In this document: piece after piece, positions 59,501-64,000 of the stretch
Position numbering within the stretch: the first letter of the stretch is position 1
Layout of the letters: every line of letters starts with the position of its first letter
Assembly (NCBI GenBank): GCA_035048485.1
Contig: CM068592.1
Location: 38,397,501 to 38,461,500 of the forward strand
Direction: 5' to 3'
DNA from: Pteria penguin
Taxonomy: Eukaryota; Mollusca; Bivalvia; Pterioida; Pteriidae
DNA length: 64,000 nt
Notes under the pieces: model-generated
What the model saw: only the letters and a program-made list of their open reading frames with translations
Told to the model about the DNA's origin: nothing
Database searches by the model: none
Position numbers and translations under genes: made by a program

Positions 59501-62219
59501 ACACCTTCTATCAGGTTATCTACTTTGACTTCTCCATATATAAATACATATGGAATTCACACGATTTGACTCTTTCTACTGGGTATATGTGACGGGTGTT
59601 GCTAGCAAGCAGGAGATGCTCACTCTCCCCGGGCACCTGATCTCACTCCATTATAGGGGTTCACATATGCTCTTCAAGTAGACATATTTTGTTATTTTCC
59701 ACTTGTTTTTCATTTTCACTGATTTTGTATGTCCTCTGGTGTCATGATTTATAGACTTATGGTTTGGATTTATCGATTATCTTTACATTACCTTAACCCT
59801 AAATAATATGATCTATTATTTAATATTAGAAATGTCCGGGTCTCACTAGGAGTGGCAAGTTAAAGAATTCTGTCAAGTTACCTGTCAATCCTGTAATAAT
59901 AACACTTCAATTTTTTATGTAAACTATGTCCAGGTTCGTCGTGGTTGAACTGTTATATGCAGATTTTCTTTTGTTTCCTCTTTATTTAAGGGCATTAAAG
60001 GCAGGTGTGGCTAGCCTAACAGGAGACACTCACTCCTCTCGGGCACCTGCTTTCACCTCTAGATTTCAGAGGTCCGTGAATGTCCATTGTGGTATATTGT
60101 TGTTAGTGCCATAGTCATGTGACACTAGTTACTTTCGTATATTACATTAATGTTACACTTATAATCTGCAGTGTGGAGCTCGTAAAAAAGTTCCTGTTGG
60201 GGGTTTGACTTAAGTGTTACCCTTTTTACTGATGTTGTGTGGCTGTGGCACTTTCTACACAGTGGTTGTACACATTCATATACATATACACAGTGCTGAA
60301 GTATATTTGTTTCGTCTTTATTTGATGGCATCACGGCAGGTGTGGCTAGCCAAACAGGAGACGCTCACTCCTCCCGGGCACTTGGTCTCACCTCTAGATT
60401 TTAGAGGTCCGTGAATATCCACTGTGGTACACTGTTGTTAGTGCCATAGTCATGTGACACCAGTTACGTTCGTATTTTACTTTTATATAAATGAAAAAAC
60501 CATTAAATCGAAATCTTGACCTGTATGAGTCCCGACTAACAATCAGGGAAAACGAGGTTCGGGATCATTTCTCCTCTGAAAAGGTTAAGACAAGGCGCGT
60601 CATGGAGTCACAACCGCCCTGTCAGTCAGTGCGCAACGCTCAAAGACAAGTCTGCATAAGGCTGTATAAGGGCCCAATACATGTCGAATAGTCTTGATCT
60701 TAGAATCATATTGTCAATGTAGAAGACGTTTGACAATATTAGATACTGACAAAATAAAGTTATCATAATATCTGACCCTCCTTAATTTATAAGCTAGATC
60801 ACCGAGACGGGAAAGTCCACCGGACACAAATCGCTGAAAACTAATATTTCCGAATGTAGACGTTCCGGGTTCGAGTCTCACTGACAATTTCTGTGTCCTG
60901 TTTCTGGTATGAGGCGGTAAACCCTTAGGTCTACATACTGGTAGATGTTTGCAAGTGAATAATATTTTAATGATCGGCATGTGCCCATTGAATATATCTA
61001 ATGTTCTGAAATGTTCTTGGCTACATGACGTTAAACACGAATCACTTTAGAAGTAAGTTCTGCTTATGGAACCGTCCTATGTGCCCTATGGAAGTAGTTT
61101 TTCCCATAGTAGTTCTGGTTTTTCTTTCTTTCTTTTCTGATCTCCGCTGTATAAAATGGTGAAATAGTAAAGAGAAGACGGAAGACATCTGACCAAGCTG
61201 TATGACAAAATAATAATGTCATTTTCACAACGTCAACTCACTTATGTGCTCTATAGCAATGACAAAGTACTTGAGAATCTTGACAGAAATTTTCTGTGCA
61301 GGTTTAGGATTCTTACGGCTGTGAGAACGAATCAGTTCCATATGAATATTTATAATAACAACGTTTACATGAAATAGTGGGGAACTGCGAAACTTAATTA
61401 GAAGATAGTTGTTATAATTAAGCTTTAAATTAATAATCCAGAACTGGATTTTAAATTATACATGAGACCATCTGAATAACAAATGTAATAATCGAATTTA
61501 TATTATCACTTCTATGTAGTTTGATTAGCTCGCCATGACCATTAATTCAGAAGCATATTATGTTCTATTGTTTTCATGCTATGGACAAAGAATTACCCGC
61601 TGATGCTGTATTAAGTTAACATTTACATTTTAAGCTTTGGCTTTAACAATACGTTTTCATTTAATCCATCCTTAAAATTTAGCCCGTTAACATTACATCA
61701 GTACTCATAGAAATAAGTTTCAAGTTTTCAATAACGTACACTTAATACTCTTAAAACAGTATACAGTTCTATAGCCTTTTACAATTCATCGTTCCCGTAC
61801 TATTAGGGCGGATATTAACAAAGTAATGACATTCTATATTCAATTTGAAAGACATGTAAATTTTCTAAAATTACTAAGCACATCTTTATTTTTCAAAGTT
61901 TAGATAAAACTGGAAATGCGTACCCATGCAAATTTTTGTAGTACAGCTGTGGTAGAAGGTTTTTTTTTCTTTACTATAAAATGTGTATGAGCAGATGTAA
62001 AATGTAAATCATGAGGCAAACATTTAGACAATGTTTAACCTTTTTTTATTATGTTTTTCAGATGGAACAGTAGAGAAACATCGTGAGACTCCCTTGGTCT
62101 CGAATTCTTTGGTGTCTTTAATTAAACCCATCAATATACATACCAGTTCTACAGAAAAATGCAGATATCACGAGACTTTGTTATTAATTCTCTTGCTTGT
62201 AGGACAATTACCAGTTTGA
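30346..62219 (+). CDS. Secreted Reeler-like/DOMON protein, eight exons, no b561 domain
   Basis: Spliced model: 30346-30586, 47844-48057, 49524-49573, 54337-54432, 57085-57121, 57726-57873, 58816-59083, 62062-62219, about 403 codons. All junctions are AG/GT and every phase fits. Residues 1-26 form a signal peptide. Residues 82-169 resemble the later half of a Reeler domain (FEARN, then LCSCENNFDT, then VLEYDL). Residues about 205-365 are a DOMON domain: CGKTKGCF, CDYFLSYSSD, GWIGIGFSSDKEMGGEDDI, WFQMYARGPLRNDGTVEKH. M262 and H358 are candidate heme ligands, 96 residues apart, close to the Met65/His163 pair of the cellobiose dehydrogenase cytochrome domain. Five sequons (N39, N133, N159, N194, N304) fit a secreted protein. 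It ends in TLLLILLLVGQLPV, a GPI-signal-like or short membrane tail, where FRRS1 would continue into cytochrome b561. FRRS1L is an alternative relative. The substrate is unknown; an extracellular redox or binding role is inferred. A Reeler exon may be missing in intron 1, which holds the gap. Confidence 0.8.
30718..30848. repeat. (ATT)n and (ATC)n microsatellites
   Basis: An ATT run followed by an ATC-rich run just inside intron 1 of the DOMON gene. Confidence 0.93.
30890..33890. other. Intron 1, left part: no further feature
   Basis: AT-rich. One weak exon-like segment (31245-31288, acceptor CATACAG, donor CAG|GTAAAA) was considered and set aside. A short (TA) run lies near 32085-32104 and CATG repeats near 31067-31082. 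No array or element otherwise. Confidence 0.4.
33893..34060 (+). mobile_element. SINE type 1, decayed copy
   Basis: GTTGTGGTTAAGCGCTTGATT matches the head of 15411-15588, and CAACCTCCTGATTTCATGTCG then GTGATATAATTAGAAAA matches its body. The B box is lost and the tail is gone. Confidence 0.65.
34316..34485. mobile_element. Foldback (hairpin) element, ~170 bp
   Basis: Left arm GGGGTTACCATACGAGTGTT, TTACATAAACTGACAGGGTA, then ACCCTGTCAG and GAGTTTCAC. Right arm is its imperfect reverse complement: GTGAAATAAAATTTTTGACA, GGGTATTCGACGATACCGTC, TTTTGTAAAGCAC, CATGGTGACCCC. Arms of about 75 bp nearly meet. The 82-codon frame over it is incidental. Confidence 0.75.
34570..34675. repeat. Short direct repeats with TGACGTCA
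   Basis: Three diverged units of about 40 bp with AGGGTATCGTGACGTCA, AGGGTATGGTGACGTCA and GGGGTATCGTGAATACCC. The GGGTATCG word is shared with the adjacent foldback, so they may be one family. Confidence 0.65.
35190..35431. repeat. Tandem array, 30-bp unit, 8 copies
   Basis: Eight almost identical units (TCAATGTATCATGCTTGTGA then CGGAGAGGTC). Three single-base variants are visible. Both strands are open because 30 is a multiple of three. Confidence 0.96.
35435..36544. other. No feature seen
   Basis: AT-rich intron 1 sequence up to the assembly gap. Confidence 0.4.
36545..37044. other. Assembly gap, exactly 500 N
   Basis: A run of 500 unknown bases. The round number suggests a placeholder scaffold gap, not a measured distance. 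It lies inside intron 1 of the DOMON gene, so an unseen exon is possible. Confidence 0.99.
37310..38010. repeat. Tandem array, ~69-bp unit, ~10 copies
   Basis: Units contain CACAATTTGCCTGGCAGTGT, CTCTCTTCGTCCTAGC and GTTTCAGTCCGTTTACCTGT. Two versions alternate, one with ATTCACAATTTGCCTGGC and one with ATCATAATTTATCTTG. Leucine/serine-rich open frames across it are artefacts. Confidence 0.93.
38175..38415 (+). repeat. Dispersed repeat with ATTCGATTGTGCTGCGGTT (copy 2)
   Basis: Matches 26865-27185 in the same orientation, including GACACGCACACAAAACATGA and CGGTCAATTAAAATAACAAA. The right end is cut off near AAAGGACATACATCTG. Confidence 0.7.
38420..39172. other. Mostly unique sequence
   Basis: A fragment GGCGCATTTCGAAAACG/CTCTTCAG (38425-38460) belongs to the 22030-22262 family. 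A ~75-bp direct repeat (TGCTGATATATCTTAATATC, then AAATAGACAC) occurs near 38615 and 38700. Otherwise nothing. Confidence 0.45.
39173..39475. repeat. Tandem array, 25-bp unit, ~12 copies
   Basis: GAAGTATGATATGAAAGGG then AAATAT, with GAATGATAT and GTATGTTAT variants in a partly regular order. Confidence 0.96.
39643..39813. mobile_element. Foldback element, ~170 bp, arms ~58 bp
   Basis: Left arm CTTATCGCATTAGGGAATCA, AGATTGACAGATATGTTTAA, TGTTTAAAGCATAT. Right arm is the reverse complement with about six differences (ATATGCTTCAAACATTAAAC, GATCTGTCAATCTT, GATTCCCTTACGGGATAAG). No clear target-site duplication. A MITE-like foldback is likely. Confidence 0.8.
39815..40440. other. No feature seen
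   Basis: Unique intron 1 sequence. Confidence 0.4.
40445..40535 (-). repeat. Dispersed repeat (CGATTGTGCTGCGG family) fragment
   Basis: GTGTGTCCTTTGATTGTAATG and GGAGTGGCAAGGTGG match the minus-strand copy at 54640-54935. Confidence 0.55.
40575..40890 (-). repeat. Dispersed element tail carrying the satellite-like module
   Basis: Very similar to 49715-49970 on the same strand: AAACGAAGAAGTACC, TCCATGGAATAAAGG, CCCCAATAAAATCGAGGTGA, CAGGTGCCCGGGAGGAGTAA and AAGTAAATACATAAATATAC-type words in order. On the minus strand the module reads AGGGGACGCTTACTCCTCCC, GGGCACCTGGTCTCACC, a match to the 42-bp satellite unit. Confidence 0.75.
41035..41280 (+). mobile_element. SINE type 2, copy
   Basis: Head GCCGATGTAGCCTATTGGAT with B-box-like GTTCGACTCCCGCC, middle TCTTTCGGATAAGTCAGTAA, tail CCGTCACCATATATGTGAAA. 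It lacks about 20 bp present in the 15.8-kb copy just before GCCGTCACC. Confidence 0.85.
41285..42540. other. No confirmed feature
   Basis: Unique intron 1 sequence. A weak exon-like segment at 41860-41925 (acceptor TTATTGCAG, donor GAG|GTATTT) is described under rejected items. Confidence 0.4.
42650..42830 (+). mobile_element. SINE-like fragment
   Basis: GTGCATGTAAAAGATCCCTT, GGTCCGTGGTATAGG and a ccgtatatatatac end loosely match the middle and tail of SINE type 2 (CACGTAAAAGATCCCTCACT). There is no head. Confidence 0.45.
42870..43970. other. No feature seen
   Basis: AT-rich intron 1 sequence. AATCTGTTCGTTTACATTG is directly repeated near 42948 and 42975. Confidence 0.4.
43978..44300. repeat. 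Two dispersed-repeat fragments
   Basis: 43978-44085 has GCAGTGTGGAGCTCGTAAAA, GTTCCCCGCGGAGGGCTTGA and CTTAAGTGTTATTATACACT, shared with 45832-45910 and 60172-60250 (plus). 44130-44300 matches the CGATTGTGCTGCGG family on the minus strand (CGTCCTTTGATTGTTCTGCT, GTAAACCGGTTAACTACAC). Confidence 0.7.
45115..45331. repeat. Trinucleotide microsatellites (AGT, ATT, ATC)
   Basis: Short AGT/ATT runs at 45115-45180, then ATC runs at 45203-45238 and 45272-45331. Confidence 0.92.
45640..46060 (+). repeat. GGT microsatellite unit and dispersed-repeat copy lacking the module
   Basis: 45680-45790 is a GTTGTGGTGGAGGTGGTGGT block followed by TGTAAAAGCTTCATTTCCG. 45832-46060 is a copy of the GTGTGGAGCTCGT family (GTTCCCCGCGGAGGGTTTGA, then GTCCACTGTGGAACATTGTT and GTCATGTGACACC). 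It passes directly from TTTCGTC to GTCCACTG, so it lacks the ~100-bp module present in the 60.3-kb copy. Confidence 0.75.
46060..46235. repeat. Tandem duplication of the GGT-block unit
   Basis: GTTGTCTGTAAAAGCTTCAT, TTCCGTCATTGTGAGAGTGG and TTGATATTTTTCGGCGAGG repeat twice here and once at 45720-45795. Confidence 0.85.
46236..47445. other. No feature seen
   Basis: AT-rich intron 1 sequence without a frame or array. Confidence 0.4.
47449..47531. repeat. (TA)n microsatellite
   Basis: About 41 perfect TA units, 310 bp before exon 2 of the DOMON gene. Confidence 0.97.
47844..48057 (+). CDS. DOMON gene exon 2 (Reeler-like)
   Basis: Acceptor ATCTGATTTTCAG, donor CGT|GTAAGT (consensus). 214 bp, entering in phase 1 and leaving in phase 2, exactly what exons 1 and 3 require. 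The frame is open throughout and would stop at the donor if read through. CFPFEARN followed by LCSCENN and a sequon NHTS follows the Reeler pattern of an aromatic-rich F..EAR strand, a glycine, then a cysteine and a polar histidine region. Confidence 0.7.
48965..49080 (+). repeat. End fragment of the AAGGTCA repeat family
   Basis: ATAAAAGTTATTGGCAAGGT then GACAGGCGGGCAAACAAATT and GGGGGTATAAATG parallel the right end of 28310-29205. Confidence 0.55.
49524..49573 (+). CDS. DOMON gene exon 3 (50 bp)
   Basis: Acceptor TTGGGTTTTTCAG, donor AACAG|GTATCT. Only one of three frames is open (LEYDLRNETHFVKLKT) and it is the one that fits phase 2 in and phase 1 out. It looks like the last strand of the Reeler-like domain and carries a sequon. 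Confidence 0.68.
49715..49970 (-). repeat. Dispersed element tail with satellite-like module, next to a reverse transcriptase relic
   Basis: Minus-strand copy of the sequence at 40575-40890. It lies directly downstream of the reverse-transcriptase fragment at 50059-50560 on the same strand, which suggests it is the 3' part of the same element. Confidence 0.7.
50059..50560 (-). pseudogene. Reverse transcriptase relic, probably Penelope-like element
   Basis: Minus-strand reading gives YTEKEII, a stop, then MLEFLIDNIFVNFGGKVFQQ, GIPIDTNCTPLLADIFLYSY, EAEFIQFLL and FNFTYRCIDDVLSINN. The GIP..TN..PLLAD block and the (Y/C)IDDVLSINN block are conserved RT motifs in the order expected for metazoan reverse-transcribing elements of the Penelope-like type. 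The catalytic YIDD reads CIDD here, a stop replaces a codon before MLEFL, and homology fades after IYPKEPEIKD. It is dead. It lies antisense inside intron 3 of the DOMON gene. Penelope assignment is from motif memory; another RT class is possible. Confidence 0.75.
50800..51020 (-). mobile_element. SINE with type 2 body but a different tRNA head
   Basis: On the minus strand the head reads GCGTAGCTCATTTGACAGCA with a B-box-like GTCTCGCGTTTGATCGC, unlike the head at 15757. The body then matches type 2: TTTCTTTCGGATAAGATAGT, CTCACTGCTTCAAATGGGTC, GATGCATCAGGCAGATGCCC and CATATC..GACGTGAAATAAT. Confidence 0.75.
51120..51574. repeat. Degenerate array, ~40-bp unit, left part
   Basis: ACATCAACACTGAAGTA, CAATACTAAATCA and variants recur about every 40 bp with many indels. 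It is the diverged left wing of the array that continues after the inserted transposon. Confidence 0.88.
51575..52496. mobile_element. DNA transposon (MITE-like), 922 bp, 9-bp target duplication
   Basis: Left terminus GGTAACAATATGTTTCGTCC and the reverse-complemented right terminus GGTTTCTAGATGTTTCGTCC share ends, followed by several TTCGTCCAC and CGTCCCCAGAT words on both sides, forming an extended subterminal inverted repeat. The host word TACTAAAAC is present on both sides (51566-51574 and 52497-52505). The unoccupied form of the same array sequence is visible at 51308-51360. The interior is AT-rich, with a perfect 22-bp palindrome at 52325-52346 and no transposase. A 9-bp duplication suggests a Mutator-like enzyme; an 8-bp reading would suggest hAT. 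Confidence 0.85.
52497..53660. repeat. Array of 40-bp units, homogenised core 52690-53500
   Basis: Core unit CAACACTGCAGCACACTATA then CTAATCAATACACAATGCAT, about 20 copies, nearly identical (GCAGC or GGAGC, CATCAACA or CATCGACA). The edges on both sides are diverged versions (TAAATCAATACTAAATACATC), the pattern expected when the centre is homogenised and the edges are not. Confidence 0.96.
53795..54240 (-). repeat. Dispersed element, minus copy (inverted partner at 59352-59790)
   Basis: AGAGCATATGTGAACCCCTG, GAGATCAGGTGCCCGGGGAG, CATATGTATTTATATATGGA and CGACCGTAGAACTTCCTCAG all recur as reverse complements at 59352-59790. Both contain the satellite-like module (CAGGAGATGCTCACTCTCCC, CGGGCACCTGATCTCAC on the element strand). 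Confidence 0.9.
54337..54432 (+). CDS. DOMON gene exon 4 (linker)
   Basis: Acceptor CACTTTTTTTAAG, donor GACAG|GTGAGG. 96 bp, phase 1 to phase 1. Encodes a polar, basic linker (HKPVITSEKIYHQRHTRD then a sequon NMS) between the Reeler-like and DOMON parts. The symmetric phase means it could be skipped without breaking the frame. Confidence 0.72.
54640..54935 (-). repeat. Dispersed repeat (CGATTGTGCTGCGG family), minus copy
   Basis: GTGGCCTTTGATTGTGCTG, GTAAACCGGTTAACCACAC and CCTAAGTCGGTATCGTAACC match 26865-27185 in reverse. It includes the TTTATTACCTCTCTTC and TTGATCC words of that copy's far end. Confidence 0.75.
55000..56140. other. No feature seen in intron 4
   Basis: Unique AT-rich sequence between exon 4 and the SINE at 56145. 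No array. Confidence 0.4.
56145..56426 (+). mobile_element. SINE type 2, copy in intron 4
   Basis: Head GCCGGTGTTGCCTAGTGGAT, B-box-like GTTCGACTCCTGCC, middle TAAAGATCCCTCACTGCGTC, tail CGTTACCATATACGTGAAAT and CAATTAATCAATC. Confidence 0.88.
57085..57121 (+). CDS. DOMON gene exon 5 (37-bp microexon)
   Basis: Acceptor TTTTTTCTTCAAAAG, donor TTCG|GTATGT. Encodes AEICGKTKGCF, the cysteine pair that opens DOMON domains of the FRRS1 type. Phase 1 in, phase 2 out, matching both neighbours. Confidence 0.8.
57726..57873 (+). CDS. DOMON gene exon 6 (DOMON first half)
   Basis: Acceptor CTCGTTTTGTATTTAG, donor AAATG|GTCAGT. Encodes GCGHLSCDYFLSYSSD and GWIGIGFSSDKEM, the core DOMON strands. The last codon is the Met (residue 262) proposed as axial heme ligand. 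Confidence 0.9.
58816..59083 (+). CDS. DOMON gene exon 7 (DOMON second half)
   Basis: Acceptor ATATCTTTAATCCAG, donor AACG|GTCAGT. 268 bp. Starts GGEDDIIVCV, directly completing the exon 6 motif, and ends DWFQMYARGPLRN, the last DOMON strands. Contains a sequon NLT and two cysteines (C271, C317). Confidence 0.92.
59352..59790 (+). repeat. Dispersed element, plus copy (inverted partner at 53795-54240)
   Basis: Reads CTAGCAACGTCACTGAGGAA through GGGTATATGTGACGGGTGTT, then the module CAGGAGATGCTCACTCTCCC and GGGGTTCACATATGCTCTTC. It lies just after exon 7, while the partner lies just before exon 4. Confidence 0.9.
59935..60485 (+). repeat. Two tandem copies of the module-bearing dispersed repeat
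   Basis: First copy 59980-60135 (AACAGGAGACACTCACTCC, GTGAATGTCCATTGTGGTAT), then 60172-60485 (GCAGTGTGGAGCTCGTAAAA, GTATATTTGTTTCGTCTTTA, AACAGGAGACGCTCACTCC, GTGAATATCCACTGTGG). Both lie in intron 7 and share CAGGTGTGGCTAGCC before the module. Confidence 0.85.
60525..60805 (+). repeat. Dispersed ~290-bp repeat (partner at 27285-27575)
   Basis: GAGTCCCGACTAACAATCAG, TCTCCTCTGAAAAGGTT, CGTCATGGAGTCACAACCGC and AAGCTAGATCACCG align in order with the copy near 27.4 kb. Confidence 0.75.
60830..61050 (+). mobile_element. Possible SINE-like remnant
   Basis: A B-box-like GGGTTCGAGTCTCACTGAC is followed by GTCCTGTTTCTGGTATGAGG and, further on, CATGACGTTAAACACGAATC, similar in layout to SINE middles and tails. 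The head is unclear. Confidence 0.4.
61060..62061. other. Intron 7, right part: no feature
   Basis: Unique AT-rich sequence up to the last exon. A short echo of the 26.9-kb repeat (ACATCTGACCAAGCTGTATGA) lies near 61185-61206. Confidence 0.4.
62062..62219 (+). CDS. DOMON gene exon 8 (His ligand, hydrophobic tail, stop)
   Basis: Acceptor TTATGTTTTTCAG. The first two bases complete Asp with the last base of exon 7, giving NDGTVEKH, the FRRS1-like end of DOMON with the candidate heme His (358). Then SSTEKC and TLLLILLLVGQLPV to the TGA at 62217-62219. A polyadenylation-like ATTAAA is at 62331-62336. Confidence 0.88.
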
Positions 62220-62919
62220 TTTGCCACTTTGAGAGAGTTTATAAAAATATCATCAATGTGATGCATCAAGAGAAATGACTCTTCTTCAGAAATATGTCTT
62301 TATGTTATAATAACAAGAATATACTGTTGAATTAAAAAAAAAAATTTTATGATAATGTTATTATAAAAACAATAATGTTATTATTCATAATATCCATATC
62401 TTTCTAATTTTAAAATCGAAGTGTATATAAATATATCATATTTTATTGGTTCTGATGTATTATACATTTTACATATTTCAATGACCTTTTGCCTTAGTAG
62501 CCATTTGTTTCTTGTGTAAATGGAAAGACATTAATGTTATATTTATCACTGTAGTTGTGCAAATTTTGCAGTGACTAAATAGAGGTCCTGCAGATCGGTG
62601 AGGTATACCATTTAAGTTACTTCTCACTTAAATTGATATCCTCATTCGATACCATACTACAGATGTACAATATTTTGTGATCTCTGTGCTTGTCGTGTCA
62701 TCTGTGTTTGCAACGCTCAAAGAAGCCACTGTCATACATTAATATTGTCTCTTGTCGCATGTTGTTTATTAATATCAAAATTTAACAACTACATATAATT
62801 ATTAATTTCTTATGTATTAGTTTCATTTTATATCAAAATCATAATAATATCTTATTTCTCATTAACTGAACTGTCATTTTCCATATATTGATTAAAATTT
62901 TGTTGAAAAAAGGAACATT
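62220..62919. other. 3' flank of the DOMON gene
   Basis: Contains ATTAAA at 62331-62336 followed by an A run, a possible polyadenylation signal. No other feature seen. Confidence 0.4.
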
Positions 62920-63173
62920 TTGATTGATATTTTTCAAACTGAATATCAAGTGTTCAGTTGCACTTTTTCAACATTACTTTATTCAAACATGTTAGATGGA
63001 AAATATGAGAACCTAATGTATTATATGACTTCCAAACTTTTCAAGCTGCTACAAGCATATCACCAAAGTTATAATAAGATAGAAGTAGTATTGGTATCCA
63101 TCTCTAATAGGCAAAAGAGAAAGTATAGGCAATCACTGAACTCTGGATTAACAAAGAGTGTAATAATGGAGAT
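62920..63173 (+). CDS. Weak exon-like open frame, unrecognised
   Basis: An open frame from ATG 62920 (MIDIFQTEYQVFSCTFSTLL) runs to a strong donor-like GGAGAT|GTAAGT at 63174, with a stop three bases into the intron sequence. It is basic in its second half (SNRQKRKYRQSLNS). I know no family like it, and no downstream exon can be shown inside the window. It may be chance. Confidence 0.18.
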
Positions 63174-63689
63174 GTAAGTATTCCCTGTCCACCGATAACG
63201 CCCGAACAATGCCGTATGTGTATGACAGCTAATATAACTCATAGCCATATTACGTTCTTGTGGCAAAATTATACTCTCTATTGATGAAATGTGATATAGC
63301 ATGTCAGACTGTACTATGTAGATTTATTTTAAAATATAAACCGTATTTCATTTCTAGTTTAAACATGAATATGATTATTATAATACTTGAAAAATAGTTC
63401 TTTATCCAGTTTACATGATGTAATGTCAATGTCGATTAAGTAAAGTTTTGCCGCTCAGATTTTTGTCATCTTACTGTGACGTCACAATCCAAGCATAAAC
63501 GTCATAATGAAATTTCCAGCAAAAATGGTTTGCCCGATACTAGACCCCTTACATCGGTTAAAATTGGGAAAAAAATCTATGAGTGCTTTAACGTCACTAA
63601 ATTACTTTCTTGTTCAGACGGTTAAACAGCTCACAAACAATCTATCAAAAATTCTTTCATAGAAATTTAAGTTATCTCTATATGGCATA

Positions 63690-64000
63690 GGAAATGTAAC
63701 CAGTCCTGGTTGTCAGTCAATGACTACACAAATAGCATAGGAAATGTAACCGATCCTGGTTGTCTGCCAATGACCACACAGATAGCAAAGGAAATGTAAC
63801 TAGTCCTGGTTGTCAGTAAGTGACCACAAAGATAGCATAGGAAATGTAACCAGTCCTAGCTGTCAGTCAATGATCACACAGATAGCATAGGAATTGTAAC
63901 CAGTCCTGGTTTTCAGTCATTGACTACACAGATAGCATAAGAAATCTAACCAGTCCTGGTTGTCAATGGCTACACAGATAACAGAGGAAATGTAACTAGT
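63690..64000. repeat. Tandem array, ~50-bp unit, running off the window
   Basis: About six units with GTAACCAGTCCTGGTTGTCA, GTCAATGACTACACAGATAG and CATAGGAAAT. Copies are moderately diverged and the array continues past 64000. Confidence 0.94.

Overview
The window is animal nuclear DNA: AT-rich, intron-bearing, and dominated by tandem arrays, tRNA-derived SINEs and relics of DNA transposons and a reverse-transcribing element. The SINE structure (tRNA-like head, shared middle, tail ending in short CAATCAAT or CAACCAAC runs), the AAGGTCA-rich dispersed repeats and the interleaved satellites resemble what is familiar from mollusc, especially bivalve, genomes. That taxonomic call is inference. 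Nothing looks bacterial, viral or organellar.

0-15.3 kb is almost entirely satellite. A mariner-type transposase fragment at the left edge (minus strand) is followed by a near-continuous stack of unrelated arrays with units of about 25, 39, 3 (GAT), 29, ~44, 42/40, 42 and 46 bp, then an AT-repeat block. The 42-bp array (about 6.9 kb, roughly 165 copies) and the 46-bp array (about 3.1 kb) are the largest. Units of 39 and 42 bp are multiples of three, so they create long spurious open frames on both strands; I do not call these genes.

15.3-30.3 kb holds two SINEs, an 815-bp TA-flanked MITE-like element, one unrecognised 165-codon open frame on the minus strand, three more arrays (61, 75 and 31 bp) and several dispersed repeats.

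30.3-62.2 kb holds the one gene I can assemble with confidence, on the plus strand. Eight phase-compatible exons encode a protein of about 403 residues: signal peptide, a stretch resembling the C-terminal half of a Reeler domain, a complete DOMON domain with candidate Met and His heme ligands, and a short hydrophobic C-terminus in place of a cytochrome b561 domain. It resembles FRRS1/FRRS1L-type proteins. Most coding exons are too short to appear as long open frames. They were found from splice sites, phase and continuity of the DOMON pattern. The introns carry arrays, SINEs, foldback elements, a degenerate reverse transcriptase, a 922-bp transposon with a visible target-site duplication, and a 500-bp assembly gap.

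62.2-64 kb is the gene's 3' flank, a weak exon-like open frame and the start of a 50-bp array that runs off the window.

A recurring theme is that the 42-bp satellite unit matches a short module present in scattered copies of dispersed repeats elsewhere in the window, so the satellite probably arose by amplifying part of a mobile element.
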